The notes below the pieces were generated by a model. It did no database searches and had not been told where the DNA came from. It saw only the letters and a list, made by a program, of their open reading frames with translations. Shown here one piece after another: positions 1-9,276 of a stretch of 64,000 nucleotides of DNA; the stretch's first letter is position 1, and every line of letters starts with the position of its first letter. The translations under genes were made by a program, and so were the position numbers. The stretch comes from BOG-908 sp965198855 (lineage in GTDB: Bacteria > Pseudomonadota > Alphaproteobacteria > Acetobacterales > Acetobacteraceae): assembly GCA_965198855.1 (NCBI GenBank), contig CBDAPZ010000001.1, forward strand, positions 1,736,001 through 1,800,000. The letters are read 5' to 3'.

Positions 1-35
1 TAGAAACATTTGGCTAGGGAGCATGCACGAAAACA

Positions 36-103
36 GTAGGGTGGGCTCAGCCCACCCTCTTTTGCGATCGCCTACGCAAGGTGATGGGCTGAGTTCACCC
101 TAC
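36..103. repeat. Palindromic repeat of the CTACG-ended family
   Basis: AGGGTGGGCT-C-AGCCCACCCT is a perfect 10-bp inverted repeat at 38-58. It is preceded by GT and followed about 40 bases later by CACCCTAC (96-103), so the whole element is also bounded by GTAGGGTG/CACCCTAC. Related palindromes lie near 49.77, 49.94 and 51.59 kb. No protein function is needed to explain it; it could act as a transcription stop or a REP-like element. Confidence 0.65.
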
Positions 104-504
104 GAGGCGACGCATCTATCATTGCGGCATCTTCACGCACCAGGAAGACTCGGCAACATACTAAGCAAGCTTAGCAATCGTTTGACTGCCGTAACCGTAA
201 CTTTGCTGCGCCGCAGCACAGAAAAAGCGAAACGAATCACCGCGAAATACCTACAAAGTCGTGCTTTTTTAGGTGACTAAAGACTTTCGACCTGCTACCC
301 AAATGCTGGCCCTGCACACCGGCGGCGGCAGGGCCAAGTTTAGGGAGGAAACGCCAGTCACACGGCAGGAAGAGGCAGATACCTCATCCTGTCGGTGATC
401 ATCCCAGGATCATCCGGGGGCGTCCAACTAAAATCCCATCGCAATCGTCGGAAAATCGCTGATCCAGACCTCTGTTGCCCACTTCTTGGGCAATTGCCGG
501 CGGA
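104..504. other. Intergenic stretch with no supported gene
   Basis: About 400 bases between the palindrome at the left edge and the DUF1467 gene. Short open frames exist, but none shows a ribosome binding site, a recognisable domain or a convincing composition. The only clear structure is the hairpin at 308-335, annotated separately. Confidence 0.5.
308..335. terminator. GC-rich hairpin, possible terminator
   Basis: GGCCCTGC (308-315) pairs perfectly with GCAGGGCC (328-335) over a 12-base loop. It lies about 170 bases beyond the stop of the minus-strand DUF1467 gene. No long T-run follows on either strand, so a terminator role is plausible but not certain. Confidence 0.4.
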
Positions 505-771
505 CTACGAGTAATTATCAGGCATTTGCAAGATGCCATGCCGAAAACTCAGCCAACTACTTTCGATGATGCCAACCGCGATCCCCCACAGCACCGTCGC
601 CACCAGTGTCGTGATGAGCAATTTACGCATCAGGTGCGGCTGTTCCGGCGCGCCACGCCAACCAGTTACCGAATCGGGCTCGGCCATCGGCTTGGTGCCT
701 AGCGGGAGGACGGCGAACAACGCCGTCCACCAGATGAGCACGTAAAGAACTAAGGCGGTGAACCAGCCCAT
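505..771 (-). CDS. DUF1467 family small inner-membrane protein
   Basis: An 88-residue protein with two predicted membrane segments, roughly residues 3-25 (Leu/Val/Trp-rich, containing VLYVLIWWTALFAV) and 50-72 (LLITTLVATVLWGIAV). The short polar loop between them carries the PxGTKP-like motif typical of DUF1467. The family is alphaproteobacterial and is often found directly after the RNase J gene, as here: it starts 11 bases beyond the rnj stop and is the last gene of the nuo-birA-coaX-rnj run. Its biochemical role is unknown. The family call rests on motif, length and neighbourhood. Confidence 0.8.
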   Translation of the reverse strand: MGWFTALVLYVLIWWTALFAVLPLGTKPMAEPDSVTGWRGAPEQPHLMRKLLITTLVATVLWGIAVGIIESSWLSFRHGILQMPDNYS

Positions 772-782
772 CTTCGTCGCAC

Positions 783-2429
783 CTAGACGCGCAGCAGATG
801 CACGTCGACCATCGGTTTCTTGCCGAGTTTGCGGCCAACGATCTTGCGCAAGGCCGCGCGGGCAGCATCTCCCAGCGCACTATCATCGCGTCGCAAAGGT
901 GCCGGCAGATCGGCAACGGCCGCCGCGAACTCCCGGCTGAGCTTGTCCGTCTCCGGATCTTCCGGCTCGAACAGACCAGGTGCCGTCACCCGCGCCTGCC
1001 CCATGATGCGGCCGGTCGCATCCACCGCCAGGCTGCCCACCACAACGCCGTTGAACAGCATGCGACGACGCGCCGCCATCACCCCGCCCTGCAGCGGCAC
1101 CACACGGTTGCCGTCCAGCGCCAACCGCCCCACTGGCGCGCTATCGGTAACCTCAGGCCGTCCCGGATAGAGCGAGAGGATATCGCCGTTCTCCAGCATC
1201 AGCGGCGTCACGCCGAGTTCCTTCGCCAGCGCGGCATGGGCGGAAAGATGCCGCCACTCGCCATGCACCGGCACCGCATATTTCGGCCGCACCAGCCGAT
1301 ACAACCGCCGCAACTCGTCGCGTGCCGGATGCCCGGAGACATGCACCATATGGTCGTCATCGGTCATCACCCGCACGCCGCGGCGCACGAGATTATCCTG
1401 CACCATGCCGATCGCTTTTTCGTTGCCCGGTATCATCCGGCTCGAAAAGATCACCGTGTCGCCCTCGCCCAACGCGATATTGGGGTGCGTGTCAGCCGCC
1501 ACACGCGCCAGCGCACTGCGCGCCTCGCCCTGGCTGCCGGTGATCAGGATCAGCAGATTGTCGTCCGGCACATCATTGGCGCCATCCTCGCTGACGAATT
1601 GCGGGATGGTGCTAAGATACCCCGTCTCGCGCGCCGCATTATCCAAATTGCGCAAGCTGCGCCCCACCAGCGCCACCGAGCGCCCGGCATCGCGCGCGGC
1701 GATCGCAACACTCTCCACCCGCGCCACGTTGCTGGCAAAGCAGGTGATGGCAATGCGGCCATCGATGGATTTGATCAGCGTGCTCAGCGAGCGCCGCACA
1801 TCGCCTTCGCTGCCGGAGTGTCCCTCCACCAGCGCATTGGTGCTGTCGCACACCATTGCCAGCACACCCTCGTCCCCGATCGCCGAGAACGCCGCCTCAT
1901 CGGTCGGCGGCCCTACCAACGGATGCGGATCCAGCTTCCAGTCCCCGGTATGCACGATGTTGCCATACGGCGTCCGTATCACCAGCGCCTGCGCCTCCGG
2001 CGTGGAATGCGCGACCCGGATGAATTGCAGCCGGAACGGCAGCAGCTCGAACGAGCCGCCCGCCGGGATGATATGGATCTTCACCTCGTTGATCAGCCGC
2101 GCCTCTGCCAGCTTGCGCTTGAGCACGGCCGCGGTGAACGGCGTGGTGTAGATCGGGCATTTCAGCTGGCGCCACAAATGCGCCACCGCACCCACGTGGT
2201 CCTCATGGGCATGGGTGATCACCAGGCCCAGAAGCTGGTCCCGCCGTTCGGCGATATACGCCGGATCGGGCATGATCACATCGGCTTCGGGCAGCTCGTT
2301 GCCACCGAAGCCGATGCCGCAATCAATCGCCAGATATTTGCCGTCGCACCGGTAGAGGTTGAGATTCATGCCGATCTCGCCCGTCCCGCCCAAGGGCAGG
2401 AAGGCCAATTCGCCTGTATTTGCGTCCAT
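783..2429 (-). CDS. rnj: Ribonuclease J
   Basis: A 548-residue metallo-beta-lactamase/beta-CASP ribonuclease that would process and degrade RNA in the cytoplasm (endonuclease and 5'-exonuclease in the family). Near residue 9 is FLPLGGTGEIGMN, and the zinc motif HAHEDHVG lies near residue 74. The beta-CASP part includes ITGSQGEARSAL, HVSGHPARDELRRL and PVHGEWRHL, which are the conserved late motifs. Length matches alphaproteobacterial RNase J. The start codon overlaps the coaX stop, so the two genes are probably translationally coupled within the same minus-strand operon. Confidence 0.95.
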   Translation of the reverse strand: MDANTGELAFLPLGGTGEIGMNLNLYRCDGKYLAIDCGIGFGGNELPEADVIMPDPAYIAERRDQLLGLVITHAHEDHVGAVAHLWRQLKCPIYTTPFTAAVLKRKLAEARLINEVKIHIIPAGGSFELLPFRLQFIRVAHSTPEAQALVIRTPYGNIVHTGDWKLDPHPLVGPPTDEAAFSAIGDEGVLAMVCDSTNALVEGHSGSEGDVRRSLSTLIKSIDGRIAITCFASNVARVESVAIAARDAGRSVALVGRSLRNLDNAARETGYLSTIPQFVSEDGANDVPDDNLLILITGSQGEARSALARVAADTHPNIALGEGDTVIFSSRMIPGNEKAIGMVQDNLVRRGVRVMTDDDHMVHVSGHPARDELRRLYRLVRPKYAVPVHGEWRHLSAHAALAKELGVTPLMLENGDILSLYPGRPEVTDSAPVGRLALDGNRVVPLQGGVMAARRRMLFNGVVVGSLAVDATGRIMGQARVTAPGLFEPEDPETDKLSREFAAAVADLPAPLRRDDSALGDAARAALRKIVGRKLGKKPMVDVHLLRV

Positions 2430-3238
2430 TAATCGCCTTCAATCGTTCTTGTTCTGTCACGTGGTAATCTGGGGGCGGGGTTGCGTTCCGCCAACATGCG
2501 CAAGCCGTCTAGGGTCAGATCCGGGTCGATCCGATCGAATATTTCGGTGCCTTCGGAGAACAAAGGTGCCAGGCCGCCGGTGCCGACGATCTTTGCCGGC
2601 CCATCGATCTCGCGGCGGATACGGGTAACCAGGCCCTCCACGAGGCCGATATAGCCCCAATAGACGCCAGATTGCATGGCCGAAACGGTGCCAGTACCGA
2701 TCACCGCCTGCGGTCGGCCAATGCCGATCCGCGGCAGGCGTGCGGCGGCCTGATGCAGCGCCTCAATCGAAAGATTGATCCCGGGCGCAATGGCCCCGCC
2801 AATATACGCGCCGCCCGTTGCGACGACGTCGAAGGTCGTCGCAGTGCCGAAATCAATGACGATGACGGCCTGCTTGAAGTGGTGATACGCGGCAAGCGTG
2901 TTCAGCAGCCGATCGGCGCCCACGTCCTCCGGGTTGTCCATACGTATCTCGAAGCCCCAGTCGAGACTGGCACGGGCGACCAGCGGCTCGACCATGAACC
3001 ATTCTCGGCACAGCTTGCGCAGGTGATACAGCGCCGCAGGCACCACCGTGCCAATGACGGCCGCGTTCACCAAGTCAGGCGAAAGCTTGCAGTGGCCGAG
3101 CAGGGTGAGCAGCCACACCGCATATTCGTCCGAGGTGCGCTGCGGCTCGGTGGCAATACGCCAGATTCCGGCCCATTGCCGCCCGTCATGCACCGCAAAA
3201 ACCACATTCGTATTGCCAGCATCGACTACGAGAAGCAT
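2429..3238 (-). CDS. coaX: Type III pantothenate kinase
   Basis: A 269-residue CoaX-type kinase catalysing the first step of coenzyme A synthesis, pantothenate to 4'-phosphopantothenate. The N-terminal phosphate-binding motif LLVVDAGNTN (residues 2-11), the central DFGTATTFD motif near residue 129 and GGAIAPGI near 147 are diagnostic of the ASKHA-fold type III enzyme. A GAGG ribosome binding site precedes the ATG. It overlaps rnj by one base at its 3' end. A repeat element fills the space upstream, between this gene and birA. No other pantothenate kinase is visible in the window. Confidence 0.95.
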   Translation of the reverse strand: MLLVVDAGNTNVVFAVHDGRQWAGIWRIATEPQRTSDEYAVWLLTLLGHCKLSPDLVNAAVIGTVVPAALYHLRKLCREWFMVEPLVARASLDWGFEIRMDNPEDVGADRLLNTLAAYHHFKQAVIVIDFGTATTFDVVATGGAYIGGAIAPGINLSIEALHQAAARLPRIGIGRPQAVIGTGTVSAMQSGVYWGYIGLVEGLVTRIRREIDGPAKIVGTGGLAPLFSEGTEIFDRIDPDLTLDGLRMLAERNPAPRLPRDRTRTIEGD

Positions 3239-3264
3239 TCGAGGCCTCTGTGCCAGCGAAGCCG

Positions 3265-3340
3265 TAAAAGTCTTTTGTTTCTTTTCTTCAGAAAAGAAAG
3301 CGTGTTCTCTTTCTGAAGAAAAACAAACAAAAGTACTTTA
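3265..3340. repeat. GGTTC-hairpin repeat, inverted pair (copy A)
   Basis: Two diverged arms of the AAAAGT...TTCTTTT family stand head to head: a left arm beginning AAAAGTCTTTTG at 3267 and a right arm whose reverse complement begins AAAGTACTTTTG. Each contains TTCTTCAGAAA. It lies between birA and coaX. Five other copies occur in the window. Confidence 0.7.
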
Positions 3341-3350
3341 TCTCCTGCGC

Positions 3351-4055
3351 TCATACCAGCGCCTTTGTGCCGATAAAAATTTCCGCGGAGCTGAGAGGTT
3401 CATCATGGCCGCCAACACGCAGGGCGCCAGACTCTGTCAGGCCAGCGAATGGGCCGTGTAGATGGCGTTGCAGGGTGTGGATGTCCAGTGGTGTGCCGAC
3501 CGGATGAGCGCGCTCAAGCCAGGCCTCGATAATGGCTTCCGGACGACATCCACTATAGCGGTCGAGCCCAAATGTGAGGCTTTCGGCGATCACACCCGGA
3601 TCTGGCGCCGGCGACGGCAAATGGGCCGTATGGCGCCCCTCGATGGCCGGAGCAGACGCGAGATTGGCACCCATGCCAATCACCAGATAGCCTGCAGCAT
3701 CGATCAGAATGCCGCCGAGCTTGGCGCCGTCGAGCAACAGGTCATTGGGCCATTTCAGCATGAGGCCATGCGCGTAGGGCGCCAAGGCTTCGTAAAGCAC
3801 GACACCGGCAAGCAGCGACCAAAAGCCTGGTTGGATCGGCAATGCCGGGCGTAACAACACGGAAAAATTCAGATTGCCTGCAAGGGCGGTCCAGCCTCGC
3901 CCACGGCTGCCGCGCCCGGCAATCTGCATGTCAGCCAGAATGGCGAGACGACCGGGATCTCCGGCGTGTGCTGCTGCAATCGCCGTATCCTGGGTCGAGG
4001 CAAGGCTCGCGTATCTCTGCACGCGCCAGGCCGGCGCTGCAGGGGCCTCTCTCAT
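3351..4055 (-). CDS. birA: Biotin--[acetyl-CoA-carboxylase] ligase
   Basis: A 234-residue monofunctional biotin-protein ligase that activates biotin and attaches it to carboxylase carrier proteins. The substrate motif around residues 13-19 (YASLASTQD), the ATP/biotin loop GRGSRGRGW near residue 48, and KWPNDLLLDGAKLGGIL near residue 100 are the family hallmarks. It lacks the N-terminal helix-turn-helix of E. coli BirA, so it should not act as a repressor. Its ATG overlaps the nuoN stop as ATGA, which ties it to the complex I operon; nuo-birA-coaX-rnj is a common alphaproteobacterial order. Confidence 0.93.
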   Translation of the reverse strand: MREAPAAPAWRVQRYASLASTQDTAIAAAHAGDPGRLAILADMQIAGRGSRGRGWTALAGNLNFSVLLRPALPIQPGFWSLLAGVVLYEALAPYAHGLMLKWPNDLLLDGAKLGGILIDAAGYLVIGMGANLASAPAIEGRHTAHLPSPAPDPGVIAESLTFGLDRYSGCRPEAIIEAWLERAHPVGTPLDIHTLQRHLHGPFAGLTESGALRVGGHDEPLSSAEIFIGTKALV

Positions 4056-5473
4056 TCGAATAGTGACTTCGCCGCCAAGGCAGCAGCACCCAGGAACGGC
4101 GCAGGAAACACGAAGAAGGCCAGGGTGAAGATGCCCGTCGCCATCGCTACGAACGACAGAGAGCCCGAGCGCACATCGAATTTCTCCTCCGCCGGATCAA
4201 AGAACATCACCTTGATCACACGCAAATAGTAAAAACATCCCACCACGCTGGTAAGCACACCAATCACCGCAAGCGCCCACAGCCCGGAATCGACAGCCGC
4301 GCGGAACACCAGCAATTTGCCGAAGAAACCAGCCATCGGCGGGATGCCCGCCATGCTGAACATGAAGATCGCGAGCAGCGACGCGAGCGGCAGATCGTTC
4401 TTGGCAAGCCCACCAAGGTCGCTGATTTTCTCCACCGCCAGGCCCCGCCGGCGCATCGCAATGATGCAGGCAAAGGCCCCCGCCGACATCACCACATAGG
4501 TCAGCAGATAGAGCAGCACACCACGCACGCCAGATTCCGTACCAGCAGCGAGACCGATCAACGCGTATCCCATATGCCCGATCGACGAATACGCCATCAG
4601 CCGTTTCACGCTCTTCTGCGCGATAGCAGCAAAACTCCCGAGCAGCATCGAGGCCACGGCAATGAACTCAATGATCAACTGCCACTCGACGGCAACATGC
4701 CCGAACGGTCCAAACATCACCCGCAGCAGCACCACAAAGGGTGCCACTTTCGGCGCCGTGCTCATGAAGGCAGTCACCGAAGTCGGCGCGCCTTCATACA
4801 CATCAGGCGTCCACATATGGAACGGCACGGCCGAAAGCTTGAAGGCCAGGCCGGTGATGATGAAGGCGATGCCAACGATCAGCCCGGTAGAAACGCCAGC
4901 CGGGTCGGTGACAGCCTGCGCGATATGGCTGAAATCCATCGAGCCCGAGAACCCGTAGGTCAACGAGATGCCGTACAGCAGAAGACCAGATGCCAGAGCG
5001 CTCAGCACGAAATACTTCAGCCCGGCTTCCGAACTGCGGATATCCTCACGCGCGAACGCGGCGAGCACGTAGATCGCCAGCGACTGCAGTTCCAGCCCCA
5101 TATACAGCGACATCAGGTTCGACGCCGACGCCATCACCATCATGCCGACCGTGCTCATCATGACGAGGACGGGAAACTCGAACCGGCCGATCTTCTGCTT
5201 CTCGTTATAGTCCAGCGCCAGCACCACGCTGAGTGCGGCACCGGCCAGGATCAGCAACTTCGCGTATTTCGAGAAAGCATCGCTGATGAACAGGCCGCCA
5301 TAGGCGGAACCGCTCTGGCTGCTCAGCACCAGCACCGCAGTGATCGCCATCATGGCAAGCGCAATCATCGTGCACATCAGCGTGGAATCGCGTTTCTGCA
5401 GCACGCCGATCAACAATATCGCAAGACCGGAGACCGCGAGAAAAAGCTCGGGGAAAGCGAGCGACCAGTTCAT
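4052..5473 (-). CDS. nuoN: NADH-quinone oxidoreductase subunit N
   Basis: A 473-residue antiporter-like membrane subunit of complex I, one of the three that carry proton translocation channels. It is strongly hydrophobic throughout, with about 13-14 predicted helices. The conserved lysine-bearing helices are visible in GLAFKLSAVPFHMWTPDVYEGAP near residue 210 and in KSVKRLMAYSSIGHMGYAL near residue 290. It is the last nuo gene. Its start overlaps the nuoM stop (ATGA) and its stop overlaps the birA start in the same way, so expression is probably coupled. Confidence 0.96.
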   Translation of the reverse strand: MNWSLAFPELFLAVSGLAILLIGVLQKRDSTLMCTMIALAMMAITAVLVLSSQSGSAYGGLFISDAFSKYAKLLILAGAALSVVLALDYNEKQKIGRFEFPVLVMMSTVGMMVMASASNLMSLYMGLELQSLAIYVLAAFAREDIRSSEAGLKYFVLSALASGLLLYGISLTYGFSGSMDFSHIAQAVTDPAGVSTGLIVGIAFIITGLAFKLSAVPFHMWTPDVYEGAPTSVTAFMSTAPKVAPFVVLLRVMFGPFGHVAVEWQLIIEFIAVASMLLGSFAAIAQKSVKRLMAYSSIGHMGYALIGLAAGTESGVRGVLLYLLTYVVMSAGAFACIIAMRRRGLAVEKISDLGGLAKNDLPLASLLAIFMFSMAGIPPMAGFFGKLLVFRAAVDSGLWALAVIGVLTSVVGCFYYLRVIKVMFFDPAEEKFDVRSGSLSFVAMATGIFTLAFFVFPAPFLGAAALAAKSLFE

Positions 5474-7008
5474 CGTGCAACTCCCGCCAACTGTGTGGCG
5501 TGATGGACGGCATTCATCGCCTGCTGATGCGACTGCACCATGGCGCCGACGCTCGCATCGAAAAAGCTGGTGAAACTCGACGGATAGATGCCAAGCCAGA
5601 GAGTCAGCACACTCAGCGGCAGGAAGATCGCAACCTCCCGGGGCGAGAGGTCCAGGATCGAGCGAAGATCCGGTTTGGTAATCTTGCCGAAAATGATCCG
5701 GCGGTAGAGGTAGAGCATGTAGGCAGCCCCAAGGATCATGCCGAAGCTGCCGAGCAGGGCCAGCCAGATATTCACCTGGAAAGCACCGACAAGCACCAGG
5801 AACTCACCGACAAACCCGGCCGTGCCAGGCAGGCCGATCGAAGCCATGGTGAACAGCATGAACGCAAACGCATAAAGCGGCATGCGGTCGCCAAGCCCGC
5901 CATAGCGCGCGATCTCGCGCGTGTGGATGCGGTCATACACCACGCCGACGCAGAGAAAGAGCGCTGCCGAAACCACGCCATGCGAGATCATCTGGAACAG
6001 CGCGCCGTCGATACCCTGCACGTTGAAGGTGAAAATGCCGATCACCACCACGCCCATATGGGCGACGGAGGAATAGGCGATCAGCTTCTTCATATCCTCC
6101 TGCGCCAGTGCGACGAGCGAAGTGTAGATCACCGCAACGACGCCAAGCGTGAACATGAAGGGCGCAAAATACTGCGCCGCCTCCGGCAGCATCGGCACCG
6201 AGAAGCGCAGGAACCCGTAAGCGCCCATCTTCAACAGCACGCCAGCAAGAATCACGGAACCGGCCGTAGGCGCTTCCACATGTGCGTCAGGGAGCCAGGT
6301 ATGCACCGGCCACATCGGCACCTTCACCGCAAACGACGCAAAGAAAGCCAGGAACAACCAGAACTGCATATGCGCGGTAAACGGCGTTTTCAGCAGCACG
6401 GTAATGTCGGTCGTGCCCGCCTGACGCCACATGAACAGCAGCGCCAGCAGCATCAGCACCGAACCGGCGAAAGTGTAGAGAAAGAACTTTATCGACGCAT
6501 AGACACGCCGCGGGCCGCCCCACACACCGATGATGAGATACATCGGAATCAGCACGCCTTCGAAGAACATGTAGAACAGCAGGAAATCCGTCGCCGAAAA
6601 CATGCCGACCATCATCGTCTCGAGGATGAGGAAGGCCGCCATGTATTCGCGCACACGCACCTTGATCGAGTCCCAGCTCGCCAGAATGCAGATCGGTGTC
6701 AGTGCCGTGGAGAGCAGCACGAACAGCACCGAGATGCCGTCTACGCCCATGCGGTAGCCGATGCCGAACTCCGGCAGCCAGTTTGCCGATTCCACAAACT
6801 GGTAGCCGGGCACATGCAGATCGAAACGCGTCCAAAGCACCAACGAGATGAGAAAAGTGATAAGGCTGGTCCACAACGCGGTCCAGCGCGCATTGCCGGC
6901 AACGGCTTCATCGTCGCCGCGCAACGACATCAATATCACCACGCCGACCAAAGGCAGGAAGGTGACGAGGGAAAGCACCGGGAAGCCGGCTGCGTTGATT
7001 TCGTTCAC
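5470..7008 (-). CDS. nuoM: NADH-quinone oxidoreductase subunit M
   Basis: A 512-residue antiporter-like subunit of complex I with about 14 membrane helices. Conserved stretches include FEGVLIPMYLIIGVWGG, FAVKVPMWPVHTWLPDAHVE and KKLIAYSSVAHMGVV, carrying the channel residues of the Mrp-type antiporter family. I place the start at the GTG at 7008 (residues VNEINAAGFPV), which leaves the nuoL stop just upstream. An ATG at 7059 would overlap the nuoL end by 44 bases and add a Cys/Ser-rich extension unlike the family. No strong ribosome binding site precedes the GTG, which suggests coupling to nuoL. Confidence 0.93.
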   Translation of the reverse strand: MNEINAAGFPVLSLVTFLPLVGVVILMSLRGDDEAVAGNARWTALWTSLITFLISLVLWTRFDLHVPGYQFVESANWLPEFGIGYRMGVDGISVLFVLLSTALTPICILASWDSIKVRVREYMAAFLILETMMVGMFSATDFLLFYMFFEGVLIPMYLIIGVWGGPRRVYASIKFFLYTFAGSVLMLLALLFMWRQAGTTDITVLLKTPFTAHMQFWLFLAFFASFAVKVPMWPVHTWLPDAHVEAPTAGSVILAGVLLKMGAYGFLRFSVPMLPEAAQYFAPFMFTLGVVAVIYTSLVALAQEDMKKLIAYSSVAHMGVVVIGIFTFNVQGIDGALFQMISHGVVSAALFLCVGVVYDRIHTREIARYGGLGDRMPLYAFAFMLFTMASIGLPGTAGFVGEFLVLVGAFQVNIWLALLGSFGMILGAAYMLYLYRRIIFGKITKPDLRSILDLSPREVAIFLPLSVLTLWLGIYPSSFTSFFDASVGAMVQSHQQAMNAVHHATQLAGVAR

Positions 7009-7015
7009 AGTCGGA

Positions 7016-8947
7016 TCACCGGATGATGAGGAACAAGCTGAGCATGACCACAAGGCCAATCAGCATGGTGAAAGCATAAACGGCGATCGATCCGGTCTGC
7101 AGCCTCACCACTTGGCCTGCCCCACCCTCGGCCATGCTGGCCAGGCCGTTCGGCACACCGTCAATGATGGTAGCATCCCCCACCTTCCACAATTCACGGC
7201 CAAGCCAAAGTGCCGGACGAACGAAGATGAGATCGTAGAGCTCGTCGAAATACCATTTGTTCAGCAGGAACCGGTAGATCGGCCCAAACTGCGCCGCCAG
7301 CCGCACCGGCAGCGCCGGATTGACAATGTAGAACAGATACGCGAGCGCAATGCCCAACAGCCCGGTTGCCGTCGGCAGAATGCCAATCAGGAAAGGCGTG
7401 CGTTCGATCTGTTCCAGCACATGGTTCGAATCGGCGTTGAAGATCGCGCCTTGCCAGTAAGCGGCATTATGGTCGCCGATAAACCGCGCATGCAGCAGCC
7501 AGCCGGCGGTCACAGCACCGATCGAAAGCAATACAAGCGGGCCCCACATCGTAATCGGGCTTTCATGCACATGTTCCATCGTGTGCGCATCCGCGCGCGG
7601 CTTGCCATGAAACGTCATGAACAGCAGGCGCCACGAATAAAACGCGGTGAGGAACGCCGCCAGCGTGCCGCAGACAAAACCATACATGCCGATCGGTGTC
7701 CCGGCGGCAAATGTCGCTTCCAGGATCGCGTCCTTGGAGAAATAACCGGCGAAATACGGAATGCCGGCCAGCGCCAGGCTGCCGATCCACATGCAGACAT
7801 AGGTGATGGGGATGGCGCGCCAAATGCCGCCCATCTTGCGCATATCCTGCTCGTCGGACATCGCGTGGATCACCGAACCAGCACACAGGAACAGCAGCGC
7901 CTTGAAGAAGGCATGCGTAATCAGATGAAACATCGAGGCCTGGTAGGCGCCAACGCCCGCCGCCATGAACATGTAGCCAAGCTGCGAGCAGGTGGAATAG
8001 GCGATCACCCGTTTGATGTCGTTCTGCACGCAACCGATCGTGGCTGCGAACAGGCAGGTCGTCGCGCCGATGAAGGTGACGAAGGTCAGCGCGTGCGGCG
8101 CAAACTCCATGATCGGCGACATGCGCGACATCAGGAACACGCCGGCGGTCACCATGGTCGCGGCATGGATCAGCGCGGAGACGGGCGTCGGGCCCTCCAT
8201 CGCATCCGGCAACCAGGTGTGCAGCAGGATTTGTGCGGATTTACCCATTGCCCCGATGAACAGCAGAAAGCCCATCACCTCGTAGGCACGCGGTTCGCCG
8301 CCGAAAATCGAATACACATCATTCATGTGCTGCGGCACGGCGGCAAAGATCGTGGGAAAATCGACAGCGCCGAACTTCATGAAAACCAGCGCTATGCCGA
8401 CGGCAAACGAAAGATCGCCAACACGGTTGACGATCATCGCCTTGATCGCCGCTCGGCACGCCGCAGGCCGATCATACCAGTAACCAATCAGCAGATAGCT
8501 CGCGAGCCCCACGCCTTCCCAGCCAAAGAACAGCTGAACCAGATTATCCGCCGTCACCAGCATCAGCATCATGAAGGTGAAAAGCGACAGATACGCGAAG
8601 AAGCGCGTGGTGGTGTAATGCTCATGCGCCATGTAGCCGACGCTATAGATGTGGATCAGCGTCGCCACACACGTCACCATCGCGACCATGCTGACCGACA
8701 AGGTGTCGTAATGCAGCGCCCAGGTCAGATTGAAATTACCCGCCGCGATCCAGGTGCCGATGGTCACCACCCCGTTCGGCGCACCGGCAAAAATATGCTG
8801 ATACCAGCTCGTCACGCCACAAACGGAAGCCAGCACCATGCAGGCGATGGTTACGAGCTGCGCCGGGCGGTCGCCCATCATGCGGCCTAGCAGGCCGCAC
8901 ACCAGCGAGCCCACGAGCGGGGCGAAGACAGCTATTGCGTAAAGCAT
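7016..8947 (-). CDS. nuoL: NADH-quinone oxidoreductase subunit L
   Basis: A 643-residue antiporter-like subunit, the distal end of the complex I membrane arm, with about 16 helices and the long C-terminal amphipathic connecting helix. Diagnostic segments are LFFGWEGVGLASYLLIGYW near residue 130, KSAQILLHTWLPDAMEGPTPVSALIHAATMV near residue 225 (described here by its conserved TWLPDAMEGP core) and IKRVIAYSTCSQLGYM near residue 305. Length fits alphaproteobacterial NuoL. It sits between nuoK (2-base gap) and nuoM in the standard order. Confidence 0.96.
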   Translation of the reverse strand: MLYAIAVFAPLVGSLVCGLLGRMMGDRPAQLVTIACMVLASVCGVTSWYQHIFAGAPNGVVTIGTWIAAGNFNLTWALHYDTLSVSMVAMVTCVATLIHIYSVGYMAHEHYTTTRFFAYLSLFTFMMLMLVTADNLVQLFFGWEGVGLASYLLIGYWYDRPAACRAAIKAMIVNRVGDLSFAVGIALVFMKFGAVDFPTIFAAVPQHMNDVYSIFGGEPRAYEVMGFLLFIGAMGKSAQILLHTWLPDAMEGPTPVSALIHAATMVTAGVFLMSRMSPIMEFAPHALTFVTFIGATTCLFAATIGCVQNDIKRVIAYSTCSQLGYMFMAAGVGAYQASMFHLITHAFFKALLFLCAGSVIHAMSDEQDMRKMGGIWRAIPITYVCMWIGSLALAGIPYFAGYFSKDAILEATFAAGTPIGMYGFVCGTLAAFLTAFYSWRLLFMTFHGKPRADAHTMEHVHESPITMWGPLVLLSIGAVTAGWLLHARFIGDHNAAYWQGAIFNADSNHVLEQIERTPFLIGILPTATGLLGIALAYLFYIVNPALPVRLAAQFGPIYRFLLNKWYFDELYDLIFVRPALWLGRELWKVGDATIIDGVPNGLASMAEGGAGQVVRLQTGSIAVYAFTMLIGLVVMLSLFLIIR

Positions 8948-8949
8948 CT

Positions 8950-9273
8950 TCAGCCCTTCATCAGATTCACGTCCTCGACCTCGATCGAGCCGCGATTTCG
9001 GAAATATACCACCACGATCGCCAACCCGATGGCGGCTTCAGCGGCGGCCACAGTCAGCACGAACATTGCCAGCACCTGGCCCGCGAGATCGCCCAGCGCG
9101 GAGGAAAACGCGACCAGATTGAGGTTCACCGCCAGCAGGATGAGCTCGATGGACATCAGGATAACGATGACATTCTTTCGGTTCAGGAAAATGCCGAACA
9201 CGCCGAGCACCAGGAGACAAGCGCTGACGAAGAGGTAATTGCCCAGCCCGATGGCAAGTGCGCCTTGCTGCAT
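8950..9273 (-). CDS. nuoK: NADH-quinone oxidoreductase subunit K
   Basis: A 107-residue membrane subunit with three helices. The conserved second-helix glutamate lies in VIVILMSIELILLAVNL, and the third helix in AAAEAAIGLAIVVVYFR carries the second conserved glutamate; both are needed for proton coupling in the family. A GGGGAG ribosome binding site lies about 11 bases before the ATG, partly inside the end of nuoJ. It is a few residues longer than the usual 100-102 because of its N-terminus. Confidence 0.95.
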   Translation of the reverse strand: MQQGALAIGLGNYLFVSACLLVLGVFGIFLNRKNVIVILMSIELILLAVNLNLVAFSSALGDLAGQVLAMFVLTVAAAEAAIGLAIVVVYFRNRGSIEVEDVNLMKG

Positions 9274-9276
9274 GAA

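Noticed and set aside
23..280. 85-codon plus-strand open frame at the left edge
   Set aside because: It runs through a palindromic repeat, has no domain and no ribosome binding site.
798..2432. Long plus-strand open frame opposite rnj
   Set aside because: It mirrors rnj on the other strand and is His/Arg-rich shadow sequence; such mirrored frames occur opposite nearly every nuo gene as well.
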